Below, in pieces: positions 54,531 through 64,000 of a DNA stretch of 64,000 nt (its first letter is position 1; each line of letters begins with the position of its first letter). The stretch comes from Chrysemys picta bellii (Eukaryota; Chordata; Testudines; Emydidae): contig NC_088809.1 of the NCBI RefSeq assembly GCF_011386835.1, forward strand, positions 24,373,067-24,437,066, given 5' to 3'. Position numbers and translations under genes: made by a program. The notes under the pieces are model-generated. The model saw only the letters and a list, made by a program, of their open reading frames with translations, ran no database searches and had not been told where the DNA came from.

Positions 54531-54922
54531 TCATTACTGCTGATCACCTGTTAACAAAGGCCAAGATCAAAGGCCGCAATGTGTAAAAGAATGGCTGAGC
54601 TGCCAAGTCTCGGGGTTCTGGTTCTGGATCTAAGATGGATGAACTTGTAAACACAGATAAAATCTGTGGTTTAAAGGACTAAAATCTATCAGAGCCTGAG
54701 GCTGGAGCTGGGGGTGACCTCTGGTAAGCTTATTAGTATGTGCGTAGTTTCTTTTATTGTTTTAATATGTTTTCTCTGTAATGCTTTCACCGTATGAATA
54801 AATGTGCTTGCTTAGAAGGAGCTGCGTGATACTTATAACTGCAGGCAGTAAATTGGTCAGAGCTCTAGGAGAGAAAGCAAAACACAGACACTGGCTTTTT
54901 AGGCAGTCTGCCTTGCTGTAGA

Positions 54923-55224
54923 CAGGGGTGGCTCTATGTTTTTTGCCACCCCAAGCACGGCAGTCAGGTGGCCTTCAGCGGCACACCTGCAGGAGGTCCG
55001 TGGTCACGCGGATTCAGCAGTATTTCTGCAGGTGATCTGCCGGTCCTGCGCCAACGGCGTACCCGCCGCCGAATTGCCGCCGAAACTGCGGGACCGGTGG
55101 ACCTCCCGCAGGCATGCTGCCGAAGGCCACCTGACTGCTGCCCTCACAGCGACCGGCAGGCCGCCCCTTGCAGCTTGCCACCCCAGGCACGCACTTGCTG
55201 TGCTGGTGCCTGGAGCCGCCCCTG
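54923..55224. mobile_element. Non-autonomous hAT, 302 bp, TSD GCTGTAGA
   Basis: Starts CAGGGGTGGCTC and ends GAGCCGCCCCTG (inverted repeats). Flanked by identical 8-bp GCTGTAGA at 54915-54922 and 55225-55232. The interior is GC-rich with CCTCCCGCAGGCATGC words in both orientations. Confidence 0.9.
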
Positions 55225-55851
55225 GCTGTAGATATCACAGTGTGAGGCATGTTTAAAATCCCTGGTCAGGAGTGAGTGAGACGTAGGTGTTGGCCCAGGA
55301 GAGGTGGTGGCCGGGAGCTGGAAGCCTAAAGTGGGTGCCCTTGGTGGACCATAGAGTGGGTACAGATGCAGTTGCCCTGAAACTGTGACATAGATGGTGG
55401 AAGAAGTGAATATGGGGTCTATGACTGTGTGAACTGCATAAGTGCCAACAGGTCTGAAAGCAAGTACTGTAGAGGGAAAAAGCTCAGAGCAAAGTCTGAG
55501 TCTTTTTGGGAAAGAAATAGTGAAGACAGACAGGGAATAATGAGTTAAGAAGAGCTGGAGAAAAGTCAGACACTTGAGCTCTGAAGAGAAAGGCAGCTGC
55601 ATACTGAGGAGTGGAAAAAGTTGACTTGCTGTATTCTGGTGATCAAAGGATTATCCTGGTTTGCAGGGTGCATCCAGCCCACTGGCAGAGGGTCCAGCAG
55701 GTGGGGGAAATCTTGGAGCCAACTTCCTGGACAGAAGCAAGGAAGAGGCTGACAGAGTCAACACCCATGCTCCATCCAGATCAAATATATCACTGCAATG
55801 AGGATCGGGGTCAGATCTACAGGTAGATCAAGAGAGGATACAGCTGGAGAG

Positions 55852-56998
55852 TGTGACGGGTTGGATCACAGAAACCCCCTGGGAGCTGCCACCTGATGTA
55901 CAAGACTACTTCTACTCCTGCCTTCCCTGCCAGCTCAGGACTCCAGCACCCTGTCTTGCTGAGCCAGACACTCCCGTCTGCTCCAACACAGACCCAGGGT
56001 CTGAATTACTTGCCCCAAAGCTGCAGGTTTACTTGAAATCAGTTCACAGAAGTGTGCTTGTCTTTAGCACTCAGATGCCCAACTCCCAATGGGGTCTAAA
56101 CCCAAATAAATCCGTTTTACCCTGTATAAAACTCATAAATTGTTTGCCTTCTATACCACTGATAGAGAGATATGCACAGTTGTTTGCTCCCCCAGGTATT
56201 AATACATACTCTGAGTTAATTAATAAGTAAAAAGTGATTTTCTTAAATACTGAAAGTAGGATTTAAATGGTTCCAAGTAGTAACAGACAGAACAAAGTAA
56301 GTCACCAAGCAAAATAAAATAAAATGCGCAAATCTATGTCTAATCAAACTGAATACAGATAATTTCACCCTCAGAGATGCTTCAGTAAGTTTTTTCTCAG
56401 ACTGGACACCTTCCAGGCCTGGGCTAAATTCTTTCCCCTGGTACAGCTCTTGTTCCAGCTCAGGTGGTAGCTAGGGGATTCTTCATGATGGCTCCTCTCC
56501 TTTCCTCTCTTTGTTCTGTTCCACCCCTTTATATATCTTTTGCATAAGGCGGGAACCCTTTGTCCCTCTGGGTTCCCACCCCCCCTCACTGGAAAAGCAC
56601 CAGGTTAAAGATGGATTCCAGTTCAGGTGACATGATCACATGTCACTGCAAGACTTCATTGCCCACTGGCCAGCACACACATATACAGGAAGTCTCACAG
56701 GTAAAACAGAGACATCTACAGACAATGGTCCTGGTTAATGGGAGTCATCAAGATTCCAAACCACCATTAATGGCACACACTTTGCATAATTACAATAGGA
56801 CCTCATGGTTATATTTCATATTTCTAGTTCCAGATACAAGAGTGGTACATTTATACAAATAGGATGATCACACTCAGTAGATTATAAGCTTTGTAATGAT
56901 ACCTTACAAGAGACCTTTTGCATGAAGCATATTCCAGTTATATTATATTCACTCATTACCATATTTTTATAAAACTATAGAGACGGCACAACATCACA
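55852..56998 (+). mobile_element. LTR-like element, 1147 bp, TSD GAGAG
   Basis: Starts TGTGACGGGTTGG and ends AACATCACA, flanked by identical 5-bp GAGAG (55847-55851 and 56999-57003). TG...CA ends plus a 5-bp duplication indicate a solo LTR. It contains AATAAA near 56103 and a TATA-like TTTATATATC near 56528. Its right third recurs reversed at 6114-6488. Orientation is tentative. Confidence 0.8.
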
Positions 56999-57120
56999 GA
57001 GAGAGACAGACTGTGTCTGGAAACCCAGTGCCAGCAGCAGCACAAGAGAGCAGAGAAGAAACAGCGGCAGCATGAGAAGAGAGAGGACAGGGAACCTCAA
57101 TATCAGCTCAAGATGGAGAG

Positions 57121-58404
57121 ACTGCGCCAGCAAAACCATAATCCAGGGAGAAGTGGCAGATATGGCAAGATCATCCTTGAAGACATTATTGTTTGTGTAT
57201 TACTGTGGGACAGGAGTGTTGGTAACCTCTTTAGGATTACAGATGTGACAGATGTGAGACCTGGGAATTCCAACAGTGCCGGAGGAGTGTGGTCTTTCAC
57301 GACAGTAAGTGTGAAGTGGATTTCCTGGGGAATCGTTAGGGAGAGGTTATTGCAACTCCAGTTATGAAAAAACCCAGCCTTTTGAAGCTATGCCCTGGGG
57401 AAAGGCTCAAGCCAGAGCTGTCAGGGCTTCCAGTTTCTCAACAGACCACCAAGTGGGCAGCTGGAGCTCTGGGCAGCCGCGTCAATTTTGTTTTGATAAG
57501 TCAAGATGGAATGTCATTTTGATTTTTCTAAATGAAAGTTTCAGCCCCCCCCAGTTCCATGGGAAATTCTGAAGCTGGGAGTTTTCTTTCCTATGCAGAA
57601 TATATATTTTTTTAATGTAAGAATTTCATGCAGAACAGGAATTCCAGCCCAAACTCCAGTGCCCGCTTCTCCCAGCTGGAAGCTCTGTAGGACAGGCAGC
57701 CTGGGGAGCCCACAGCTATTTTAGTTTTGGTCTGTACTCACAGGAGGTGCTGTGGGGAGGGGGTAGAAGCATTGGCTGTGGGGGGAGCTCCCAGCTACTC
57801 CAGTCCCAGCCCCTCCCAGCAGGAGGTGCTGTACTGAATGGTGTAGCAGCACTGTTTTTTGCACAGAAGTGGAGTTTATTTAATATCCGGAGTTCTTTAT
57901 CACATCTTACATTTAACTTGCTTTCCAAAACTAAGGCCGTTTATGTAAGATTACAGCCCTATCACCTTATATACACACAGATTGTTTCTTATCTGCCACC
58001 AGCCCAGTGTGCTCAGGGAGCAGTTGACTCCCTTTGCATTACTGTGCAAAGTGCAGGCATGCTTCACGGGGCACACTCCCCCCAGAAAACACTGGGACAA
58101 AGAAGAGGGGCAAAGATCAACAACCTGTCCTGAATGACAACTGGCCCCACTACTCCCTCTGTGCCTGCAGGCTCCTTCCTGGCAGCCCTGCGGTGAGTCA
58201 GTGCACGCTGGCTGTGCAGACCGCAGGGCAATGGGATTTAGAGCTGCTCTTCTCCAGGAGATAAATAGGTTTCCATTCTGGTCCCCTTGTTTTTATTTTG
58301 TCCTTGAGTTTAACCGATGCAGATAATCTCAGCCAGAGGCACTGCCCGGTGAGCCCCACAGCTGTAAATTTGTGGCAGGAATTCAAATGTCTGAAAGGCC
58401 AAAA
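57121..58404. other. Intergenic, no gene recognised
   Basis: Non-coding with no family motif seen. Possibly more of the retroelement composite at the left edge. Confidence 0.4.
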
Positions 58405-58409
58405 CTATG

Positions 58410-58829
58410 GCTATGTCTACACTACACAGCTGTTAGCGACATGGCTGTGTTGACACAGCCGTGCTGCTAAAAGTCGCGCAGTGGAGCCACTGTTTGTCGG
58501 CTCTCCTGCCAACAAAAAACTTCTACCCCCCAACGAGCGGCATTTGCATTGTTGGCAGGAAAGCACTCCTGGGGCGGCAAGCTGCGTGGGGAGGCCTGCC
58601 GGTCGCCGTGAGGGCGGCAGTCAGGCTGCCTTTGGCGGCATGCCTGCGGGAGGTCCGCCGGTCCCGCAGATTCGGCGGCAATTCGGCGGCGGGTACGGTG
58701 CGGGACTGGCGGATCTCCTGCAGACATGCCGCCAAATCCACGGGACCGGGGACCTCCCGCAGGCATGCCGCCAAAGGCCACCTGCCTGCCGTGCTTGGGG
58801 AGGCAAAAAAGCTGGAGTCGCCCCTGCTC
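58410..58829. mobile_element. MITE remnant with a hAT-like GC-rich copy next to it
   Basis: GGCTATGTCTACACTACACA at 58410 is a TCTACAC-type MITE end. From about 58566 to 58829 lies a copy related to the 54923 hAT (GGCATGCCTGCGGGAGGTCC; end GAGTCGCCCCTG). No target duplication was found. Confidence 0.6.
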
Positions 58830-59454
58830 ACTGCCTCATTCGCAGAGTTGGCCAATCTCAAACCTGGGGTATGTGTGTGTATGCCGGAACCACACGCCCC
58901 CTCTCCTGCCAACATGAAGGCGATGGAATCAGGCTTCCCTAGGGCCAGAACTCTGCAGATCTGCTCTGCAGGATGAACTGCCGGGTTCATACTGAGCTTC
59001 ATGCCCTGGCGCAGGCAGTGAGCACTGACCACTGTGCCCATTGTACCCACAGTTTGCAGGAGTTTATCAGCCAGGCTTCTGCACCTCCAGTGACTCCAGC
59101 TCCCTCTCTGCTGAGGAGCAAGGCCACCTGCTGAGACTCTTTGGAGCTGTCTCCTGCACGGTGGGGTGACCCCTACAGTTCTGTCTATCTAGGCACTTCC
59201 AGTGTCCCAATCACCATAGCATCTAGGCACAGTAACTGTCCCCACATCTGGAAACAGGAGGGCACACTGAGCTGGGGGTCTGCATGCTTTTCTGGCTCCT
59301 GCACGGGCAGCTGCTCCCTGGATCCTGAAAACCACCTTTACAAAAGGTATTTTATGGGCAAGGAAACCAAATCAGAAGGGGACAGATTTGCATTTGCTCA
59401 GAGTCAGCATCCACCAGGCACCCAACAGCCTCATTCCAGAGGTAGAGCAACCCT

Positions 59455-59570
59455 CTTTGGGTCTGACAAGGTGCGGGAGGGAATATCTTTTATTGGGCCA
59501 ACTCTGATGGTGGGAGACAAACTGTCTATTTTACCCAGAGCCCTTCTTCAGGTCTCTCAGCCTGTCCGTC
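59455..59570. mobile_element. Diverged interspersed repeat (TATCTTTTATTGG)
   Basis: TCTGACAAGGTGCGGGAGGG followed by AATATCTTTTATTGGGCCAA and CTTCTTCAGGTCT looks like a member of an abundant reptile interspersed family, judged by recollection. It cannot be classified from the sequence alone. Confidence 0.4.
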
Positions 59571-59778
59571 TCTCACCACACCACACTCTCGCTCTTGCTC
59601 ACAAACACACTCCGTCAGGCTCAAACTCCATGATGCTGGGTGCTGTACCAACACAGACGCAGTCTAATCTAGTCTGAGCTAATCAATGGTGTCTCTAAGA
59701 ATCTTTACTATCTAAGAGCTTCTGTCCCAAAAGGAGTCATACAGCCATAGAGTTTAAGGCCAGAAGGAACCACTAGAT

Positions 59779-60162
59779 CAAGGGTGGGCAAACTTTTTGG
59801 CCCAAGGGCCACATCTGGGTGAGGAAATCGCATGCAGGGCCCTGGGGGAGGGGGCAGAGGGCTCCACGCACTGCCCTCACCTGCAAGTACCTCCCCTGAA
59901 GCTCCCATTGGCTGCGGTTCCCCGTTCCCGGCCAATGGGAGCTGCGGGGGGGGGGGGGGGGAGGGTGGTGCCTGCAGGCGAGGGCAGCGTGCGGAGCCCT
60001 CTGCCCCCGCCCCCTCCCCCCAGGGGCCACAGGGACATGGTGCTGGCTGCTTCTGGGAGTGGCACGGGGCCCTTGGTGCCACTGGGGTGGCAATCCTGCG
60101 GGCCGGATCCAAAGCCCTGATGGGCCGAATCTGGCCCGTGGGTCATAATTTGCCCACCCCTG
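59779..60162. mobile_element. Non-autonomous hAT, 384 bp, TSD CACTAGAT
   Basis: Starts CAAGGGTGGGCAAA and ends TTTGCCCACCCCTG. Identical 8-bp CACTAGAT at 59771-59778 and 60163-60170. It landed in a CR1/SINE-tail remnant (GGCCAGAAGGAACCACTAGA). Confidence 0.9.
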
Positions 60163-60525
60163 CACTAGATCATCCGGTCTGATCTCCTGTTAGATGGTCC
60201 AGTGGGCATCTCTCTGACGTTATCTAGTCTTGGGTTATTAGCTCTCCAGGGCAGGGACTGTCTCTTCAAATATGTTTGTGCTCCATCTGGGCAATGTCCT
60301 GGTTATACCTTTGGGTGCTACCACAATCAACAACTATTAATGCTCTATCTGGGAGCAGATCTGACTCCATGGATGCATGTTTCCTGGCATTGTCACTGCG
60401 CAGTTTTGTGGCATGCGGGAATGCAGGGACAGGCTCAATCAGAGGAGTTTGCTGTGGAAGGCAGTAACCTGACTGCCTTGCTCTGCTGCAAAGTCAAGAG
60501 CAATCTCCATTTGAAATGTTCCCAG

Positions 60526-61609
60526 CAGGGTGGATAAAAATCAACGATTTTTTTTTAATAAAAAAATCAGATTTTTTTAATTTAAATCAGATTTTTTTGG
60601 ATAAAATGCTTTTTGAGGAAAAAACCTATCTAAAGATAGTTGTAATTAAGATACATTATAGCTCAAAGATATCTCATCATAGAATAGGGATTATAAATTC
60701 TAATTCTATAGTATGAGACAATATATTCATGTAATATTTAAGAAAAGTGTTGTAAATGAGTTCCAATAGTTCATGGATTAGGGACCCAATCTTATGGAGT
60801 TCCAGGGGCTTCTGTATAGATAATTTAGGTTAATCTTTCTATCTACCCAATGGGACTCAGTGCTCAGTCTAGAAGATGCCATCAGAGATGCTTAGTTTTG
60901 CAGTTCTCAAACTGAATTTATGTCTCCAGAGGTAACATGCTTGTTAACAGAAAAATGTTTTTAAATAAATAATATATAGAGGTGAGAAATAACAGACCTC
61001 AACCCTATTGTCCCTCTGCAAATTTGTGTACAGAGAGTCTTACCTCTCTCTAAAAGTGCAAAGTTTCAAAAAGTTCAATGAACAGAAGAATGTTGGGGAT
61101 GGAATAGATCTGGACAAGGAGAAGAAGTCTGGAGATAAATGTGAGAAGGGAGGGACAGGCAGTAGAAACAAAACTGAAACTGTTTGAACAGCATATTCCA
61201 GAAGTCTTGAGGTCTTTCTGAATGTAACCTTCATTGATTGAGATCTACCATCCCGTTCTCTCACTAGAAGGGAAAACCTATAATGGCAGCAGGCTGTAAA
61301 AGAGACCCAGTTTGGGAATATTTTACTGAAGTTCCTCTACCTGTGGGTAAGACAGGCATGCATGCAAAATGCAAACAGTGCAACAAAGAAATGCAAGGCC
61401 TGGTTGCCCGAATGAAACAACATCACGAGGAGTGTTTGTTCTCAGGAGGAAGCTGCGTTGAAGATGCTGAAAGGAACATCTCTGAACATGCAGGATCTTC
61501 AGGTTGGTAACAACCAACAAGAATGCACTTTTATGTAGAAATCCATGATTAAACCGAGTCTTCCTGACTAGTGATTTAAATCAAACTGATTTAAATCAAA
61601 TCCACCCTG
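60526..61609 (+). mobile_element. hAT element, 1084 bp, with BED-finger reading frame, TSD GTTCCCAG
   Basis: Starts CAGGGTGGATAAAAATCAA and ends GATTTAAATCAAATCCACCCTG, imperfect inverted ends. Identical 8-bp GTTCCCAG at 60518-60525 and 61610-61617. An AT-rich interior surrounds a 75-codon frame with a BED-type zinc finger, but no catalytic transposase core is present. Confidence 0.88.
61283..61510 (+). pseudogene. BED zinc-finger fragment of a hAT transposase (75 aa)
   Basis: Open frame starting MAAGCKRDPVWEYF, with CKQCNKEM and RMKQHHEEC giving the Cys-x2-Cys and His...Cys pattern of BED fingers that bind DNA near transposon ends. It ends shortly after a GGTTGGTAAC that could be a splice donor. 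The catalytic domain is absent from this copy, so it is a remnant or the first exon of a transposase. Confidence 0.65.
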
Positions 61610-61617
61610 GTTCCCAG

Positions 61618-62229
61618 CCTGCCACACCCATGCTGTCGAACTAGGTCTCGCATGCATGAAGAGCCGGGACGGTACACCTGCCCAGGGCTGTGCTGTGCAA
61701 AATCCGATGGGACAAGCCAGAGTGGGCCAGAGCAGCCAGCTTCCAAGAAGCCAGCCAGGCTGCACTGCAGCGTTCCATACTGTGGGGGTTCTTGGCTGGG
61801 TTACCCTTTGCACTAGAGGTATTCCCAGTTCTCCACATAGTGCGCGTGTGTGTGGGCTGTCTTACTCTGCCTTGGGCAATATGCCGGCAGTATTGCTAAC
61901 ACTTGCAAAGGGATCATGATCCACAGGATTTTGGTGCTTGTCAGGATAGGAGAAGTTCCTCTGTTCCTTTGATTTTGAGGGTAGGCATGCAGGCAGAGCT
62001 CTGAGGACCCAGATCTGCCCAGGCACTGAGCCTTCACGTGTAGATCAGCTTAGCAGAGAGAGGGTCAGGGCAGCAGGGGGTGGGGGAGAAGTTGAGGAAT
62101 TGGTGCTGTTGGGATCTGGGCAGAAAAGAAGCCCTGGAGCAGCAGGAGGAAAGAAGAAATAAAATAAAAAATAATTACTTGTAGCTATTAGGACAATTGA
62201 AATGGGATTTTTATAAAAAACTAAATCAT
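61618..62229. other. Intergenic, nothing recognised
   Basis: Non-coding sequence between the BED-bearing hAT and the CR1. Confidence 0.4.
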
Positions 62230-63345
62230 GATACTGTCTCAGATGACCTCATTAAAAAAAACAAGGAAAATACAACCTAGGTGGAGCTACTATAAGGTAG
62301 GTGAACAACTGGTTGGCAAATCGTTCCCAGAGAGTAGTTATCAGTGGTTCACAGTCAAGTTGGAAGGGCATAATGAGTGGGGGTCCTGCAGGGATCAGTT
62401 CTGGGTCTGGTTCTGTTCAATATCTTCATCAATCATTTAGATGATGGCATAGAGAGCACATTTATAAAATTTGCGGATGATACCAAGCTGGGAGGGTTGA
62501 CAACACTTTGGAAGACAAGATTAAAATTCAAAATGATCTGGACAAACTGGAGAAATGGTCTGAAATTCAATAAGGACAAATGCAAAGTACTCCACTAAGG
62601 AAGGAACAATCAGTTGCACACATCCAAAATGGGAAATGACTGCCTACGAAGGAGTACCGCAGAAAGGGATCTGGGGGTCATAGTGGATCACAAACTAAAT
62701 ATGAGTCAACAGTATAACACCGTTGCAGAAAAAGCAAACATCATTCTGAGATGTATTAGCAGGAGTGTTGTAAGCAAGACACAGGAAGTAATTCTTCCGC
62801 TCTACTCCACGCTGATTAGGCCTCAACTAGAGTATTGTGTCCAGTTCTGGGTGCCACATTTCAGGAAATTGGAGAAAGTCCAAAGAAGAACAACAAAAAT
62901 GATTAAAGGTCTGGAAAACATGACCTATGAGGGAAGATTGAAAAAATTGGATTTGTTTAGTCTGGAGAAGAGAAGACCGAGAGGGGACATAACAGTTTTC
63001 AAGTACATAAAAGGTTGTTACAAGGAGGAGGGAGAAAAATTGTTCTCATTGTTCTCTTGTTCAATTGTTCTCTGAGGATAGGACAAGAAGCAATGGGCTT
63101 AAATTACAGCAAGGGAGGTTTAGATTGGACATTAGGAAAAACTTTCTAACTGTCAGGCTCGCTAACCACTGGAATAAATTGCCCAGGGAGGTTGTGGAAT
63201 CTCCATTATTGGAGGTTTTTAAGAGCAGGTTGGACAAACACCTGTCAGGGATGGTCTAGATAATACTTAGTCCTGCCTTGATTGCAGGGAACTGAACTAG
63301 ATGACCTCTCGAGGTCCCTTCCAGTCCAATGATTGTATGTATTGT
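62230..63345 (+). mobile_element. CR1 LINE, 5'-truncated
   Basis: Plus-strand frames carry FADDTKLGG (about 62469-62498), [48 protein letters not shown] and NHWNKLPREVV, the reverse transcriptase catalytic motif to the C-terminus. There are a few frameshifts. It ends GGTCCCTTCCAGTCCAATGA and lacks long ATTCTATG repeats. Confidence 0.92.
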
Positions 63346-63689
63346 AACTGCAGAGTCATTTATCTGTCAATATAGTTAGTAAAATGAGAAGAAGAAAGGC
63401 AAATGATTTTATGGTTTCACAGTAGTGAGGGTAAGTGGAGTCCCGCATGCGCAGCCAGGGAGTGACGTGTTTTGTGAGCATTAAAGATTGTCTTTTCGAC
63501 CTGCAATTCTCACACGCACACACTGGCAGAGAACTACAGGGGAGTTAAGGAGTCAAAAGACAGACTGAAAAGAATGATTTGGGGGCCCTGAGTCATGATT
63601 GTTGAGGTTTTGAGGCTGACAGCCATGTGCCCATGTACCCCAGAGGGGCTGCAGGGGAAAGGTGTCTCAGGCCACCTGAACCAAATTCT

Positions 63690-63870
63690 TTCTGACATAG
63701 AATCCCAGAAAGGTGGGGCTGGAAGGGAGCCGGAGACATTCCTGGCAACTGTTTGGCCTGTTCTTAAAAACCTCCAGTGGGGGCGATTCCAGGACCCAGC
63801 TTGGAAGTCTGTTCCAGAGCTTGACTCCCTTATGGGGGGGGGGGGGGGGCGTAGTGGGAGATTGCGGGAG
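63690..63870 (-). mobile_element. Old CR1 3' fragment next to a poly-G run
   Basis: AATCCCAGAAAGGTGGGGCT and CTTAAAAACCTCCAGTGGGG are the reverse complement of a CR1 3' end, diverged. A run of 15 G (broken by one line edge) follows at about 63835-63849. Confidence 0.5.
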
Positions 63871-63877
63871 CAGGGGG

Positions 63878-64000
63878 TAGTGTTGCCAGTTTTGATTGGG
63901 TGTATTCCTGGGGCTTCATTACATGACATAATCTTCAATGAAAGATTAATCTTTAATTCCTGGAGACTCCAGGACAATGGGGGGGGGGGGGGGGCACCGG
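63878..64000. mobile_element. Interspersed repeat fragment at the window edge
   Basis: GTGTTGCCAGTTTTGATTGG ... CATGACATAATCTTCAATGA ... CCTGGAGACTCCAGGAC has the look of a dispersed repeat with short palindromic words, cut by the window end and containing a second poly-G run at about 63979. Confidence 0.4.

Larger units (their letters stand above)
54640..57120 (+). mobile_element. Composite: LTR-retroelement-like sequence with two later insertions
   Basis: ATGAATAAATGTGCTTGCTT (about 54795) looks like an LTR polyadenylation region. It is followed by sequence interrupted by a hAT (54923-55224) and a 1147-bp LTR-like element (55852-56998). After the second insertion a Gln/Arg-rich stretch (EQRRNSGSMRREDREPQYQL) resembles a gag-like coiled coil. 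The host element's class is uncertain. Confidence 0.4.

Noticed and set aside
50538..64000. A CLDN4 gene expected beyond CLDN3
   Set aside because: No second claudin signature (GLWMNC and flanking TM segments) was found on either strand. It may lie past the window.

Overview
The window is vertebrate nuclear DNA, most likely from a cryptodiran turtle. The evidence is many CR1 LINEs, a tRNA-derived SINE whose tail resembles a CR1 3' end (the described structure of the tortoise polIII/SINE), numerous hAT-type elements with 8-bp target duplications, and long intergenic and intronic spaces. There are no bacterial-style operons.

Three protein-coding genes can be reconstructed exon by exon, all on the minus strand. 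(1) An inflammatory caspase of the caspase-1 type has 8 coding exons between 26223 and 12063, giving 385 residues with a CARD, p20 and p10. Every junction is GT-AG and phase-compatible. An IRF/ISRE-type element lies 56-74 bp upstream of its ATG. (2) ABHD11, a mitochondrial serine hydrolase, has 6 coding exons between 34483 and 30747, giving 310 residues. It starts in a GC-rich promoter followed by a 16-unit GC minisatellite. (3) CLDN3 is a single-exon claudin of 214 residues at 50537-49893, with a TATA-like box and CACCTG E-boxes upstream and an AATAAA near 48572. The order and orientation ABHD11-CLDN3 match the human 7q11.23 block. The caspase next to it does not match humans, where CASP1 is at 11q22.

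Layout. 1-12 kb is intergenic, with a SINE, a 1.2-kb inverted-terminal element, and a CR1 split by a small LTR-like element. 12-26.3 kb is the caspase gene, whose introns hold paired inverted-terminal elements, a 586-bp hAT and a 14-unit minisatellite. 26.3-30 kb is intergenic with CR1 remnants. 30-34.5 kb is ABHD11. 34.8-35.6 kb is the GC minisatellite. 35.6-48.5 kb is intergenic, with two CR1 copies (one nearly intact and nested in a hAT) and tRNA-like inverted modules. 48.5-50.7 kb is CLDN3. 50.7-64 kb is a dense nest of transposons: a 200-bp perfect palindrome, a Ty3/Gypsy integrase fragment, CR1s, an LTR, hATs (one with a BED-finger reading frame) and another CR1.

The three genes do not form a pathway. 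They act in inflammasome signalling, the mitochondrial matrix and tight junctions respectively. The most interesting points are the caspase's location, its CARD-p20 linker without any aspartate, its ISRE, the perfect palindrome, and the layered transposon insertions.
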